This document shows positions 29,042 through 38,947 of a stretch of 64,000 nt of DNA, piece after piece. The first letter of the stretch is position 1; each line of letters opens with the position of its first letter. The DNA is from an uncultured Paracoccaceae bacterium (GTDB lineage: Bacteria; Pseudomonadota; Alphaproteobacteria; Rhodobacterales; Rhodobacteraceae): assembly GCA_947493255.1 (NCBI GenBank), contig CANLQK010000006.1, forward strand, positions 1-64,000, in the 5' to 3' direction. A program made the translations under genes and the position numbers. A model generated the notes under the pieces. That model did no database searches. It was given only the letters and a program-made list of their open reading frames with translations, and was not told the origin of the DNA.

Positions 29042-29929
29042 ATGACCCGCATGACCGCCAAAGATTTCGACCAAGGACTGTTAGACCTTTACGACTTTTA
29101 CGCCCACGGAAAAATCACCAAGCGCGAGTTTCTAGACCGCGCTGGAAAATACGCCGTAGGTGGTGTGACTGCCGCCGCCCTTTTGGGGATGCTTAGCCCT
29201 GATTATGCGATGGCGGAACAAGTGTCGTTCAACGACGCTGACATCCATGCAGACTACATTATGTACCCGTCGCCAAATGGCACCGGTGACGTCCGCGGTT
29301 ATTTGGTTCGGCCCGCGAACGCAGAAGGCCCTTTGCCTGCTGTGCTGGTGATTCACGAAAACCGAGGCTTGAACCCCTACATCGAAGACGTGGCACGCCG
29401 ACTTGCAAAGGCCGGATTTATGGCGCTCGCCCCAGATGGATTGACGTCGGTAGGTGGCTATCCGGGCAACGATGCCGATGGGCGCGACCTGCAACGCACG
29501 GTCGATGGTGTTCAGCTGATGAACGACTTTTTTGCGGGGTTTGAACACCTTTTGAAACGAGAAGACAGCACCGGTAAAGTAGGTGCGGTTGGGTTCTGTT
29601 ACGGTGGCGGCGTGGTCAGCGCAATTGCTGTGGCCTATCCAGAACTGGCGGCTGGTGTGCCGTTTTACGGGCGCCAACCAGCTAGCGAAGACGTTGCCAA
29701 AATCCAGGCCCCTTTGATGGTCCAGATGGGCGAGTTAGACGAGCGGATCAACGCAGGTTGGCCAGATTTCGAGGCCGCTTTGCAGGCCAACGACAAAACC
29801 TACGAGGGCTACATCTACGAAGGCGCTAATCACGGTTTCCACAACGATAGCACCCCAAGGTATGATGAGGAAAAGGCCGAGTTGGCGTGGGGCCGTACGA
29901 TCGGTTGGTTCGAAACATACCTAACCTGA
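29042..29929 (+). CDS. Dienelactone hydrolase family protein
   Basis: 295 residues. The alpha/beta-hydrolase triad is Cys186 (GFCYGGG), Asp233 (GELDERI) and His264 (GANHGFHND), with the DLH-type Glu106 in HENRG. Ahead of it, residues 1-60 carry a charged segment and a hydrophobic stretch (KYAVGGVTAAALLGMLSPDYAMAE) that looks like a signal or anchor without a twin-arginine pair, as in YghX-type enzymes. Probably hydrolyses an ester or lactone in the periplasm or at the membrane; substrate unknown. Monocistronic, diverging from the Dabb gene. Confidence 0.87.
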   Translation: MTRMTAKDFDQGLLDLYDFYAHGKITKREFLDRAGKYAVGGVTAAALLGMLSPDYAMAEQVSFNDADIHADYIMYPSPNGTGDVRGYLVRPANAEGPLPAVLVIHENRGLNPYIEDVARRLAKAGFMALAPDGLTSVGGYPGNDADGRDLQRTVDGVQLMNDFFAGFEHLLKREDSTGKVGAVGFCYGGGVVSAIAVAYPELAAGVPFYGRQPASEDVAKIQAPLMVQMGELDERINAGWPDFEAALQANDKTYEGYIYEGANHGFHNDSTPRYDEEKAELAWGRTIGWFETYLT

Positions 29930-29938
29930 TATCGGGGT

Positions 29939-29960
29939 GGCGCGGAGTTAGCTCCGCGCC
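29939..29960. terminator. Hairpin between convergent genes
   Basis: A perfect 9-bp stem GGCGCGGAG (29939-29947) and CTCCGCGCC (29952-29960) with a four-base loop. It lies between the ends of the dienelactone hydrolase gene and pdxJ and includes the pdxJ stop codon. There is no T tract on either side, so it is a probable bidirectional 3' end structure rather than a classical terminator. Confidence 0.6.
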
Positions 29961-30688
29961 TCGTCCATCAAGCGACGCATTTCTGCCATCGCATCGGGCA
30001 GCCCGCGGAAAATGGCCTCGCCAATTAAGAAATGCCCGATGTTAAGTTCCATCACCTCTGGGAAAGCGGCCACTGGTTTGACAGTGTCGTAGGTCAGCCC
30101 GTGGCCCGCATGGACCTCGAGCCCTAAGGAATGAGCATATGTAGACATCTCGCGCATGCGTTCTAATTCGACGTCACGGGCAGCGAAATCGCCATCAGAA
30201 TGGGCATCGCAATATGCACCGGTATGAAGTTCGATCACTTGCGCGCCAATACGCGCTGCAGCCTCAATCTGACGCTGATCAGCCGCAATGAAAATAGACA
30301 CGCGGCAGCCCGCCTCACGTAAGGGCGCAATATAATGGGCCAACGCATTTTCTTCGCGGGCCACTTCTAGCCCACCTTCAGTTGTTCGTTCCTCGCGTTT
30401 TTCGGGAACGATGCAAACGGCATGAGGCTTGTGGCGCAAGGCGATAGCTTGCATTTCTGGCGTGGCAGCCATTTCGAAATTCAAAGGGACCTTCAGGGCA
30501 TCCATCAATGCATCGATGTCCGCATCAGCGATGTGGCGGCGGTCTTCGCGCAGGTGCGCTGTAATTCCGTCGGCACCGGCTTGTTCCGCTAGCATAGCGG
30601 CGCGCACAGGGTCAGGGGTGTTCCCGCCACGTGCGTTTCGCACAGTTGCCACGTGATCAATGTTAACACCGAGACGTAATTTGGACAT
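29948..30688 (-). CDS. pdxJ: Pyridoxine 5'-phosphate synthase
   Basis: 246 residues. It condenses 3-amino-2-oxopropyl phosphate with deoxyxylulose phosphate in vitamin B6 synthesis. The N-terminus [19 protein letters not shown], the block [14 protein letters not shown] with catalytic His and Arg, [10 protein letters not shown], and the C-terminal [19 protein letters not shown] and [14 protein letters not shown] are all intact. It follows the DUF2062 gene on the same strand. Confidence 0.97.
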   Translation of the reverse strand: MSKLRLGVNIDHVATVRNARGGNTPDPVRAAMLAEQAGADGITAHLREDRRHIADADIDALMDALKVPLNFEMAATPEMQAIALRHKPHAVCIVPEKREERTTEGGLEVAREENALAHYIAPLREAGCRVSIFIAADQRQIEAAARIGAQVIELHTGAYCDAHSDGDFAARDVELERMREMSTYAHSLGLEVHAGHGLTYDTVKPVAAFPEVMELNIGHFLIGEAIFRGLPDAMAEMRRLMDEARS

Positions 30689-30726
30689 ACATCAGCCCTC
30701 CTTCTGGACTGATGATATAACAGCGT

Positions 30727-31383
30727 TTAGCCGCCGTCAGCCGGATTCTTCAACTGTGCCAATTTTTCCCGCAACCGTTTGCGACGGCTGTTTTGATACA
30801 CCTTGATGACCGGCACGCTGAGGTAATAGCAAACCGTTGCGGCAATGACGCCCGGCAGTATTCCCCCGATCATGTAGGGATAGAACAGCTCATCGTAGAA
30901 CATATGCAAGCCGCGCCAATCCATTGTCTCATCGGTGAAGATGGCTTTGAAATTACGCCCAAGATCACGAAATGCGTTTCCGAATTGGCAGCCGATTCCG
31001 CAAAAATCTTTTCCCGCTGGTGCATCTAGAAGGTTACGATCCATTCGCGTGCCAAGCAGCCAATGCCCTGTCGTCAACGCCGACCACGCGATTGGAAGAT
31101 AGGTAAGTGGGTTACCAAAGAATGTTCCCATGAGTGACGCAAGGATGTTTCCCCGCATCAATGCAGCCAGCCCCATCGCGATGAAAAAGTGAAGGCTGTA
31201 AAACGGCGTGAAAGACGTAAAAACACCTGCCCAAATCCCACGGGAGATTTTTTCTGGTGTATCTGGCAATCGGCGAACACGGTGTTTGACGTACTGCGCT
31301 GCGCGCGCCCAGCCACCACGGGGCCAGAGAAATTCCAGCGCCACCCGCCAGATTGGCCGTCTGTCTCGACGTCTGAAGACCAC
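30727..31383 (-). CDS. DUF2062 domain membrane protein
   Basis: 218 residues. The DUF2062 pattern is clear: GIWAGVFTSFTPFYSLHFFIAMGLAALMRGNILASLMGT, then GNPLTYLPIAWSALTTGHWLLG, and a final helix near residue 185. It starts with GTG. Three or four membrane helices; basic N- and C-terminal tails, presumably cytoplasmic. It lies between spoT and pdxJ on the same strand. Function of the family is unknown. Confidence 0.88.
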   Translation of the reverse strand: MVFRRRDRRPIWRVALEFLWPRGGWARAAQYVKHRVRRLPDTPEKISRGIWAGVFTSFTPFYSLHFFIAMGLAALMRGNILASLMGTFFGNPLTYLPIAWSALTTGHWLLGTRMDRNLLDAPAGKDFCGIGCQFGNAFRDLGRNFKAIFTDETMDWRGLHMFYDELFYPYMIGGILPGVIAATVCYYLSVPVIKVYQNSRRKRLREKLAQLKNPADGG

Positions 31384-31415
31384 CGATACCTATCCTTGCC
31401 CTAGGGTCTAGGGCG

Positions 31416-33551
31416 TTAGCTGCTGCGTTGAACCTGCCCTGTTCGGCTTGGGTCCCTATGACGCTCTATTGACGCGACATTTGTGTCGGCTTCAAGGGCT
31501 GTCATGATAATATGCATGTGTTCGATGTCGCGTAGATCAACCTCTACCAACAGACGGTAGTAATCAGGTTTACGATCAATAAATGCTAAGTCGGAAATAT
31601 TGGCATCGTGTTCGCCGATTAGCGTACAAATCCGCCCCAACACACCTGCATCGTTTGTAATGGTCAGTTCCAACGTGATGGTGCTTGACGCCGAATGCGT
31701 CCCTTCTTGCCAATGCAGGTCGATCCAACGTTCTGGTTGGTCTTCTAGATCAGCAAGGACTTCACAGTCGATCGCATGAACTACGACACCCTGACCACGG
31801 TAAGTAATTCCAACGATACGTTCACCTGGCACGGGTTGGCAGCATTGGGCACGTCTGTGGGTTTGATCTGCATCCAAACCAATAACAGCGCGGCGTGCTT
31901 CGATCTCTTGGCCAACGGATTTAGCCAGGTCTGGGTAAATTGCGGTCACCACTTCGCGGGACGTGATCTCGGCCGCGCCGACACGTTCCAGCAGGTCATC
32001 AATACTTCCAAGCGACAAAGCCTTGCCTGCCGTTTGCAACGCTTTGTCTGTTGGTTTTTTGCCGACGTTGTCAAACGCCACACGCACAAGTTCGCGGCCC
32101 AGCCGAATAAACCGATCACGGTCTTCGCCGCGCAACGCTTTACGGATCGCAGTTTTTGCGCGCCCCGTCACTGCGATGTCTATCCACGTGGCCTGCGGCG
32201 TTTGGCCTTCGGCAGTAATGACATCAATGGACTGACCGTTCTTCAAACGGGTCCAAAGCGGCACGCGCAATCCGTCAACTTTGGCGCCAACGCAAGCATG
32301 GCCGATGCGGGTGTGAATTGCATAGGCGAAATCAATGGGCGTTGCGCCCCGCGGTAGTTTGATCACGTCGCCCTTGGGCGTGAAACAGAACACTTGGTCC
32401 TGATACATTTCCAGTTTGACCAGATCGAGAAACTCGTCGTGGTCGTGATCTTCGTCCAAGCGTTCGGTTAGCTGCGCGATCCAGCGTGCGGGGTCGACAG
32501 CGAAACGGTTCTCGACGCGTTCCCCTTCACGATACGACCAGTGCGCGGCGACCCCTGCCTCGGCGACTTCGTGCATTTCAACCGTGCGGATCTGCACCTC
32601 GACGCGCTTACCATCACGGCCAGAAACGGTGGTGTGTAACGACCGGTAACCGTTGGATTTTGGTTGGCTGATATAGTCTTTGAACCGTCCCGGAACAGCG
32701 AACCATCGTTGGTGAATGGCCCCTAGGGCAGCATAACAATCTGCCTCTGATTGGGTGATGATGCGGAAACCGTAAATATCGGACAGGCGGCTGAACCCCT
32801 GTTCCTTTTCTTGCATCTTACGCCAGATCGAATAGGGTTTTTTTGCACGGCCGTAGATGTCGCAAGCGATGCCTGCCTTGTCCATCTCGTGTTCCATATC
32901 CAACGTGATCTTTTCGACAACGTCGCCGGTTTCCTTTTGCAAGGTGATGAAACGGCGAATGATGGAATTACGACCTTCGGGGTTCAGCACCCGGAACGCG
33001 AGGTCTTCGAGTTCTTCGCGCATCCACTGCATCCCCATGCGACCCGCGAGAGGGGCATAGATGTCCATGGTTTCACGGGCCTTTTGGGCCTGCTTTTCAG
33101 GACGCATGGATTTGATCGTGCGCATGTTGTGCAAACGGTCGGCAAGTTTAACCAAAGTCACACGCAGATCGCGTGACGTCGCCATAAACAACTTTCGAAA
33201 GTTCTCGGCCTGTTTGGTTTCGCTGGACGACAGTTGCAGGTTTGTCAGCTTGGTGACGCCATCTACCAGCTCGGCAATTTCACGACTGAAACGTTTTTCG
33301 ACTTCCGAATACGTGGCTTTCGTATCTTCGATCGTATCGTGAAGCAGCGCTGTGATCAGCGTGGCATCATCCATCTGCTGTTCAGCAAGAATGCCCGCAA
33401 CAGCAACAGGATGGGTGAAATAGGGTTCACCAGAATGACGGAACTGTCCGTCATGCATTTCCTCGCCGAATGCAAAAGCATCGGCGAGCATTTTTTCGTT
33501 TGTCTTTGGGTTGTATATGCGAACCAGCGCGATCAGGTCATCGGCAGTCAT
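31416..33551 (-). CDS. spoT: Bifunctional (p)ppGpp synthetase/hydrolase (RSH)
   Basis: 711 residues with all RSH domains in order: HD hydrolase (THPVAVAGILAEQ and HD at 71-72), synthetase (RAKKPYSIWRKMQEK, DIYGFRIITQ, GYRSLHTTVSG), TGS (FTPKGDVIKLPRGATPIDFAYAIHT), a zinc-finger-like region (AQCCQPVPGERIVGI) and a C-terminal ACT domain. Both the HD pair and the synthetase signature are present, so it probably makes and degrades the alarmone; alphaproteobacteria usually have this single enzyme. Next to rpoZ as expected. Confidence 0.96.
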   Translation of the reverse strand: MTADDLIALVRIYNPKTNEKMLADAFAFGEEMHDGQFRHSGEPYFTHPVAVAGILAEQQMDDATLITALLHDTIEDTKATYSEVEKRFSREIAELVDGVTKLTNLQLSSSETKQAENFRKLFMATSRDLRVTLVKLADRLHNMRTIKSMRPEKQAQKARETMDIYAPLAGRMGMQWMREELEDLAFRVLNPEGRNSIIRRFITLQKETGDVVEKITLDMEHEMDKAGIACDIYGRAKKPYSIWRKMQEKEQGFSRLSDIYGFRIITQSEADCYAALGAIHQRWFAVPGRFKDYISQPKSNGYRSLHTTVSGRDGKRVEVQIRTVEMHEVAEAGVAAHWSYREGERVENRFAVDPARWIAQLTERLDEDHDHDEFLDLVKLEMYQDQVFCFTPKGDVIKLPRGATPIDFAYAIHTRIGHACVGAKVDGLRVPLWTRLKNGQSIDVITAEGQTPQATWIDIAVTGRAKTAIRKALRGEDRDRFIRLGRELVRVAFDNVGKKPTDKALQTAGKALSLGSIDDLLERVGAAEITSREVVTAIYPDLAKSVGQEIEARRAVIGLDADQTHRRAQCCQPVPGERIVGITYRGQGVVVHAIDCEVLADLEDQPERWIDLHWQEGTHSASSTITLELTITNDAGVLGRICTLIGEHDANISDLAFIDRKPDYYRLLVEVDLRDIEHMHIIMTALEADTNVASIERHRDPSRTGQVQRSS

Positions 33552-33567
33552 ACTGGCTCACACCACC

Positions 33568-33930
33568 TTATTTCTGGCCTTGGGCTTCCATCAAGGCGCG
33601 CAAAAGCTTTTCTTCGCTCAGGTCGTCTTCGGCAGGCTTGTCAGCTTCAGAAGAACCACCACCCATGAGCAACGCCATAGAATCTTCTTCTGGCTCATCG
33701 ACTTCGATCTGTGTTTGGTTCGCTTCGATCATGCGCTCGCGCAGTTCGTCCGCTGTTTGGGTTTCGTCAGCGATTTCACGCAAGGAAACGACAGGGTTTT
33801 TGTCGTTGTCACGGCTGACGGTCAACGCGCCACCAGCAGAGATTTCACGGGCACGATGTGCCGCGAGCATCACAAGCTCAAAACGGTTTGGAACCTTGTC
33901 AACGCAGTCTTCAACGGTCACGCGGGCCAT
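33568..33930 (-). CDS. rpoZ: RNA polymerase omega subunit
   Basis: 120 residues starting [30 protein letters not shown], the conserved omega N-terminus. The acidic C-terminal tail (about 80-120) is longer than in E. coli, as is usual in alphaproteobacteria. Omega supports assembly of the polymerase and takes part in ppGpp response. It is 16 bases upstream of spoT, a conserved pair. Confidence 0.95.
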   Translation of the reverse strand: MARVTVEDCVDKVPNRFELVMLAAHRAREISAGGALTVSRDNDKNPVVSLREIADETQTADELRERMIEANQTQIEVDEPEEDSMALLMGGGSSEADKPAEDDLSEEKLLRALMEAQGQK

Positions 33931-34022
33931 AGCGGCACTCCAATCAATCAAACATCGGGGTTATTCAGACTGGTTCTCTAGAGGCTTGACATAAAAAACA
34001 CAACCCGATTCCCCCGTCTTTT

Positions 34023-34592
34023 CTAAGGCATGTGGCGGATGACGGCCTGTCTTTCTTCCAATGGGCGGTTATCGAGCATTTCCAATGTCGTCTGGCCATG
34101 CCGCGGATGGGTCCAGTTGGGGGCGACGTCGGCCAATGGCACCAAGACAAACGAGCGATCTTGCACGCGGGGATGCGGCAGGATGAGGCAGTCCGGCGTT
34201 TCTGCTTGTTGGGCTTCTAGCGCCAGATTTTGCCAACGGTCAAAGGTTTCGGGGTCGGGCAGAACAACGTCGCCTTGGGCAATTAGATCAAGGTCAAGCG
34301 TACGTTGCCCCCAGCGTTTTTCTCGTACACGGCCGAGTTCGGCCTCGATCTGATGCAAGGCGCTGAGCACCATTTGCGCACTGTCAGTCGTAAAGAACGC
34401 ACAAGCCGCATTCACAAAATCGGGCCCGGCACCTGCTGGGAAAGCTGGCGTTTGATAAAGAGAACTAACTTCGAGATCACCCCAATGCCGTACCATAGCA
34501 TCGATGGCAGCCTTCACCGTCTGTTCCGGATGGCCAGCACGTGATGCCGCATTGCTGCCGATCGCAACGAGCGTTAATTTTCTTTTTTTCAT
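34023..34592 (-). CDS. folK: Hydroxymethyldihydropterin pyrophosphokinase
   Basis: 189 residues. The HPPK pattern is visible: VAIGSN near the N-terminus, SSLYQTPAFPAGAGPDFVNAACAFFTT, ELGRVREKRWGQRTLDLDLIAQGD with the magnesium-binding Asp pair, and LILPHPRVQDRSFVLVPLADVAP. It pyrophosphorylates the pterin precursor in folate synthesis. The nearest upstream gene is divergent (the NYN gene), so folK starts its own unit and may read into rpoZ 92 bases downstream. Confidence 0.95.
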   Translation of the reverse strand: MKKRKLTLVAIGSNAASRAGHPEQTVKAAIDAMVRHWGDLEVSSLYQTPAFPAGAGPDFVNAACAFFTTDSAQMVLSALHQIEAELGRVREKRWGQRTLDLDLIAQGDVVLPDPETFDRWQNLALEAQQAETPDCLILPHPRVQDRSFVLVPLADVAPNWTHPRHGQTTLEMLDNRPLEERQAVIRHMP

Positions 34593-34700
34593 GTTGTTGA
34601 CCTTGCTTCACCTGACGTAAAACCTAAACTCCAAACTCTTGCTGGGAAATCCACTCACACTCTTCCCACCGGCAAGACGCTTTTGAAAGGACTTTTTGGA

Positions 34701-35273
34701 ATGTTTTATCGAGACGAGCGCCTTGCGCTCTTCATCGACGGATCGAATCTTTACGCTGCATCTAAATCACTCGGCTTTGATATTGATTATAAGCTATTGC
34801 GCAAAGAATTCATGCGTCGCGGAAAGCTGTTACGCGCTTTCTACTACACTGCACTGCTGGAAAACGACGAATATTCACCGATCCGCCCGCTTGTTGATTG
34901 GCTGAATTACAACGGGTTCACCATGGTCACGAAACCCGCCAAGGAATTCACCGATTCCATGGGGCGGCGGAAGATCAAAGGCAACATGGACATTGAATTG
35001 GCCGTCGACGCGTTGGAATTGGCGCCACATGTGGATCACATCGTGATCTTTTCCGGGGACGGCGACTTCAAACCCTTGATCGAAAGCCTGCAACGCAAAG
35101 GGGTGCGGGTGTCTGTGGTGTCAACGATCCGCAGCCAACCACCGATGATTGCCGACGATCTACGTCGCCAGTGCGACAATTTCATCGAACTGGACGAATT
35201 GCGGGATGTTGTCGGAAGACCCCCACGGGAGCCACAAGACACACCCTTGGGTGAAATGGCCGAAGAAGACTAA
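34701..35273 (+). CDS. NYN domain (LabA-like) putative ribonuclease
   Basis: 190 residues from the ATG at 34701, with AAAGGA upstream. The PIN-like NYN fold shows its acidic residues in LALFIDGSNLY (Asp13), NMDIELAVDAL and VIFSGDGDFKPLIE, plus GVRVSVVSTI. The family consists of metal-dependent RNases or is involved in RNA turnover; the closest type is LabA/DUF88. It is monocistronic and ends in a strong terminator. Confidence 0.88.
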   Translation: MFYRDERLALFIDGSNLYAASKSLGFDIDYKLLRKEFMRRGKLLRAFYYTALLENDEYSPIRPLVDWLNYNGFTMVTKPAKEFTDSMGRRKIKGNMDIELAVDALELAPHVDHIVIFSGDGDFKPLIESLQRKGVRVSVVSTIRSQPPMIADDLRRQCDNFIELDELRDVVGRPPREPQDTPLGEMAEED

Positions 35274-35279
35274 AGACTG

Positions 35280-35302
35280 GGGCACCTTCGGGTGCCCTTT
35301 TT
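35280..35302 (+). terminator. Intrinsic terminator after NYN gene
   Basis: Perfect 7-bp stem GGGCACC (35280-35286) and GGTGCCC (35291-35297) closed by a TTCG tetraloop and followed by five T. Confidence 0.95.
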
Positions 35303-35396
35303 ACATTTGCATGCATTCTAATGGCGCGCTGCACATGCGCGGTCTGGACGACGCCCCCGCCGCGTTTTAGGGTCTGCCCTAATCGGAGATCCTTTT

Positions 35397-36356
35397 ATGA
35401 CTGACACCAAACGCCCTGACTTGATGTTGTACCTTGCGGCCCCACGCGGGTTTTGTGCCGGTGTGGATCGCGCCATCAAAATCGTGGAGATGGCGTTGGA
35501 AAAATGGGGCGCTCCAGTCTACGTACGCCATGAAATCGTCCACAACAAATACGTGGTCGATGATCTGCGCGACAAGGGTGCGGTGTTTGTCGAAGAACTC
35601 GATGAATGCCCCGATGACCGGCCCGTTATTTTCTCGGCCCATGGCGTGCCCAAAGCGGTGCCTGCCAAGGCCGCAGAACGGGACATGGTCTATGTGGACG
35701 CCACCTGCCCACTGGTCAGCAAGGTCCACATTGAGGCCCAGCGCCACGCCGACAACGGTTTGCAGATGATCATGATCGGCCACGCTGGGCACCCCGAAAC
35801 CGTGGGAACCATGGGGCAGTTGCCCGACGGCGACGTGTTGCTGGTGGAAACGGTGGAGGACGTGGCCACAGTCGATGTACGCGACCCTAATAAACTGGCC
35901 TTTGTGACGCAAACGACCCTGTCCGTTGATGACACAGCAGACATCGTGGCCGCCCTGAACGCGCGGTTCTCCGCGATCGTTGGCCCGCACAAGGAAGACA
36001 TCTGCTACGCCACCACCAACCGCCAAGAGGCGGTGAAGGCCGCCGCGCCGAAATGCGATGCAATGCTGGTCGTGGGCGCGCCCAATTCGTCCAATTCCCA
36101 ACGGTTGGTTGAGGTCGCCCGACGTGCGGGCTGCGATTATTCCCAACTGGTCATGCGCGACACGGACATCGACTGGCGCGCGCTTGAGGGGATTTCATCG
36201 CTTGGCATCACCGCAGGCGCCTCCGCCCCTGAGGTGCTGATCAATGAGATCATCGACGCGTTCAAAGCGCGATATGATGTGACCATTGAAGTGGTGGAGA
36301 CCGCCGTGGAAAATGTGGAATTCAAAGTCCCGCGCGTGCTGCGTGAACCGGCCTGA
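35397..36356 (+). CDS. ispH: 4-hydroxy-3-methylbut-2-enyl diphosphate reductase
   Basis: 319 residues. It is the last enzyme of the non-mevalonate isoprenoid pathway, a [4Fe-4S] protein. The first cluster cysteine is Cys20 in [13 protein letters not shown], the second in [12 protein letters not shown], the third in the usual AGASAPE-containing C-terminal half (CDYSQLV region). The substrate-binding histidine in IGHAGHPE and NSSNSQRL are present. GGAG lies ahead of the ATG. First gene of a plus-strand run through rnhA to the TRIC gene. Confidence 0.96.
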   Translation: MTDTKRPDLMLYLAAPRGFCAGVDRAIKIVEMALEKWGAPVYVRHEIVHNKYVVDDLRDKGAVFVEELDECPDDRPVIFSAHGVPKAVPAKAAERDMVYVDATCPLVSKVHIEAQRHADNGLQMIMIGHAGHPETVGTMGQLPDGDVLLVETVEDVATVDVRDPNKLAFVTQTTLSVDDTADIVAALNARFSAIVGPHKEDICYATTNRQEAVKAAAPKCDAMLVVGAPNSSNSQRLVEVARRAGCDYSQLVMRDTDIDWRALEGISSLGITAGASAPEVLINEIIDAFKARYDVTIEVVETAVENVEFKVPRVLREPA

Positions 36357-36363
36357 CGGGCCC

Positions 36364-36819
36364 GTGACCGACTACATCACATTCGAAGGCGCGGTTGAGC
36401 CGATAGAGTGGGGCAAGGCGACCTATACCGTGCTCCGCATTCCCGCGGAAATCGTTGAGGCAATCGGACCAACGCGCCGGGTTGAGGGCGAAATCAACGA
36501 CCACCCCATAAACATGGCCCTGACCAAAGCGCCCGTCATCGACGATGTCTTCCTCTATGCAGGCAAAGCTGTGCTGCGTCACATCGGCATTGAGCCGGGT
36601 GAGAGGATTGAGGTCCGCCTGCGTGCAGCCCCCGACGATGCGGTAGAGGTGCCAAGCGACGTGATCAACGCCTTGCGATCGGCCGGATTGACCGACACAT
36701 GGGGCGGCCTGACTGCTGGCAAACAACGCGGGATGTTGTATCAGGTGAGGTCAGCCAAACGGGCAGAGACCCGCATCAAGCGGATCGCCAAACTACTGGC
36801 GGAGGTGAAGGAGCTTTGA
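36364..36819 (+). CDS. DUF1905/YdeI-like protein
   Basis: 151 residues from a GTG seven bases after ispH. The first half is a DUF1905 beta-barrel-like segment (TYTVLRIPAEIVEAIGPTRRVEGEINDHPINMALTKA). The second half carries the YdeI/OmpD-associated helical pattern (VPSDVINALRSAGLTDTWGGLTAGKQRGMLYQVRSAKRAETRIKRI). Family function is not established. Coupled to the next gene by a TTGA overlap. Confidence 0.8.
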   Translation: MTDYITFEGAVEPIEWGKATYTVLRIPAEIVEAIGPTRRVEGEINDHPINMALTKAPVIDDVFLYAGKAVLRHIGIEPGERIEVRLRAAPDDAVEVPSDVINALRSAGLTDTWGGLTAGKQRGMLYQVRSAKRAETRIKRIAKLLAEVKEL

Positions 36820-37280
36820 TCTTGGACCGCGTAAGGGAAATCCCCAAATCTGCCCTGATCCTCGGGTTGGCCGGCCTGCTGCCGTTCATTTGGGGCGCCA
36901 TCACCATCTACAGCCAAGGGGCTGCTGAATTGACCATGGGGCTGGTCGGCCCACGGTTCATCGGACCTTACGTGGGCTTGGCCTATGGCACTGTGATCCT
37001 GTCCTTCATGTCCGGCGTGTTGTGGGGCTTTGCCACAAAGGCTGACGGCGGTCAGGCCGCCACGGGGTACGTGCTGTCGGTGCTGCCCGCGCTTTGGGCG
37101 TTCTTCATGATCGGCGGGGGGCCAGTGTCGGCGGGCATGAACCTGATCGCGGGCTTTGTGGCCTTGCTGGTCCTTGATTACGCATTCTGGACATGGGGGT
37201 TGGCCCCACGTTGGTGGATGGCCCTACGGGTGATCCTGTCAGGAGGGGTGGTACTGTGTTTGCTGCCAATCGTGATATGA
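36816..37280 (+). CDS. DUF3429 family membrane protein
   Basis: 154 residues with four membrane helices (LILGLAGLLPFIWGAITIY, a YGTVILSFMSGVLWGF helix, LSVLPALWAFFMIGG, and a C-terminal pair). The start is a TTG at 36816 overlapping the previous stop as TTGA, with GGAGGT nine bases upstream, which is an unusually strong ribosome site for a TTG start. A longer reading to 36699 lies inside the previous gene. Function unknown. Confidence 0.82.
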   Translation: MILDRVREIPKSALILGLAGLLPFIWGAITIYSQGAAELTMGLVGPRFIGPYVGLAYGTVILSFMSGVLWGFATKADGGQAATGYVLSVLPALWAFFMIGGGPVSAGMNLIAGFVALLVLDYAFWTWGLAPRWWMALRVILSGGVVLCLLPIVI

Positions 37281-37879
37281 GCGCAGATGAAAAAACAATT
37301 GCTGTCTACAATGAAAAGGCCGCTGACTACGCCACCAAGTTTGACACTGGCAACAAACCCGGCGCCCAATTGCAGCGGTTTATGGATGCGTTGCCAAAAG
37401 GTGGGCGGGTCTTGGATTTGGGCTGCGGCCCTGCGCGGTCTTCGCGCCTCATGTTAGATGCAGGTTTTGACGTGGATGCGGTGGATGCATCTACATCGAT
37501 GGTCCAAGTCGCGGCGGATATAAACAACGTGAATGTCCGGCTGGGTACCTTTGACGACATCACACAGGCCGCCGCATACGACGGCATTTGGGCGAACTTT
37601 TCATTGCTGCACGCGCCAGAAGACCGCCTGCCAACCTACATCATGGCGATCGCCAATGCGTTGCGGGTTGGCGGCGTTTTCCACATTGGAATGAAAGTTG
37701 GCACAGGTATGTCACGTGACGCCATTGATCGCCGGTATACCTATGTGACGCCTGCGTTTTTGGATGGCCTATTGAGCGACGCTGGCCTAAAGGTCACCGC
37801 CACAGACGAGGGGCGTGATGTTGGCTTGTCGGGGTCAAGCGACCCATGGGTTGTAAAAATGGCGGTAAAGAATGGCTGA
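37277..37879 (+). CDS. Class I SAM-dependent methyltransferase
   Basis: 200 residues. SAM-binding motif [13 protein letters not shown], the acidic end of strand two (DAVDAS), and [28 protein letters not shown] are clear. The ATG at 37277 overlaps the previous stop as ATGA. Small cytoplasmic enzyme; methyl acceptor unknown. It overlaps rnhA by eight bases. Confidence 0.87.
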   Translation: MSADEKTIAVYNEKAADYATKFDTGNKPGAQLQRFMDALPKGGRVLDLGCGPARSSRLMLDAGFDVDAVDASTSMVQVAADINNVNVRLGTFDDITQAAAYDGIWANFSLLHAPEDRLPTYIMAIANALRVGGVFHIGMKVGTGMSRDAIDRRYTYVTPAFLDGLLSDAGLKVTATDEGRDVGLSGSSDPWVVKMAVKNG

Positions 37880-38330
37880 TTTGTTTGCCTACACAGACGG
37901 GGCATGTTCGGGAAATCCCGGACCCGGCGGGTGGGGCGCATTGTTGATTGCGCGCGACGGTGATGCAGTTGTGAAAGAACGCGAACTTAAAGGCGGCGAG
38001 CCCAATACAACCAATAACCGGATGGAGCTGTTGGCGGCCATCACGTCGTTGGAAACACTGGCGGGGCCATCGACGATCACCATTGTGACGGACAGTTCGT
38101 ATGTCAAAGACGGGATCACCAAGTGGATCTTTGGGTGGAAGAAAAAGGGCTGGAAAACGGCCAATAAGAAACCCGTAAAGAACGAAGAGCTTTGGAAACG
38201 GTTGGATGCAGCCACCCAGCGCCATGATGTGACATGGGAATGGGTAAAGGGCCACGCAGGCCATCCAGAAAACGAACGTGCAGACGAGCTGGCACGGGCT
38301 GGTATGGCCCCATTTAAGGCTGCGAAATGA
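37872..38330 (+). CDS. rnhA: Ribonuclease HI
   Basis: 152 residues. Degrades RNA in RNA-DNA hybrids. The catalytic acids are Asp9 ([18 protein letters not shown]), Glu52 ([10 protein letters not shown]) and Asp74 ([10 protein letters not shown]), with the C-terminal [20 protein letters not shown]. Part of the ispH-rnhA run. Confidence 0.97.
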   Translation: MADLFAYTDGACSGNPGPGGWGALLIARDGDAVVKERELKGGEPNTTNNRMELLAAITSLETLAGPSTITIVTDSSYVKDGITKWIFGWKKKGWKTANKKPVKNEELWKRLDAATQRHDVTWEWVKGHAGHPENERADELARAGMAPFKAAK

Positions 38331-38947
38331 GCGTCGTTGAAATCCTCGACCTGATTGCTGTGTTCATCTTTGCGCTGACCGGTGCGTTGGTGGCCAGCCG
38401 TGCGCAGTTGGACCTTGTGGGTTTCGTATTTATTGCCTGTCTCACGGCCGTTGGTGGCGGGACCGTTCGCGATGTGATCTTGGACCGCGGTGTGTTTTGG
38501 GTTGGCGAGCCTAGCTTTGTTCTGGTCGCGAGCATGGCTGCGTTACTGGTGTTTTTCACGGCGCACTTTCTGGAATCACGACTGAAGGCAATCTTCTGGC
38601 TGGATGCGGTTGCGTTGGCAGTTGCTGTGCCTGCCGGTGTCGCGGCCGCTATCAATTTAGGAGTGGATTGGCCGGTCGTGTTGATTATGGGCGTGGCAAC
38701 AGGCTGCTTTGGCGGTTTGATGCGCGATGTCGTCTGCAACGAGGTGCCGCTTGTCCTGAAACAGGGCGAATTATACGTGACCTGTGCCCTAGTTGGTGCC
38801 GGTGTTGCGATGATTTTGATGCAGTTGGACCAACCGCTAACGACGGCCTTGCTGGCCTGCGCGGGGTCTACATTCGCCTTGCGGGCAGGGTCATTAGCGT
38901 TTGGCTGGAGCTTGCCGGTCTACAAAAGCCGACCGCCCCGTAGCTGA
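38327..38947 (+). CDS. TRIC-type cation channel family protein
   Basis: 206 residues, seven membrane helices, built from two UPF0126 repeats; each repeat has the glycine-rich motif ([21 protein letters not shown] in the first, [21 protein letters not shown] in the second). Prokaryotic TRIC proteins conduct monovalent cations. It overlaps rnhA by four bases and ends one base from the convergent fmt. Confidence 0.88.
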   Translation: MSVVEILDLIAVFIFALTGALVASRAQLDLVGFVFIACLTAVGGGTVRDVILDRGVFWVGEPSFVLVASMAALLVFFTAHFLESRLKAIFWLDAVALAVAVPAGVAAAINLGVDWPVVLIMGVATGCFGGLMRDVVCNEVPLVLKQGELYVTCALVGAGVAMILMQLDQPLTTALLACAGSTFALRAGSLAFGWSLPVYKSRPPRS

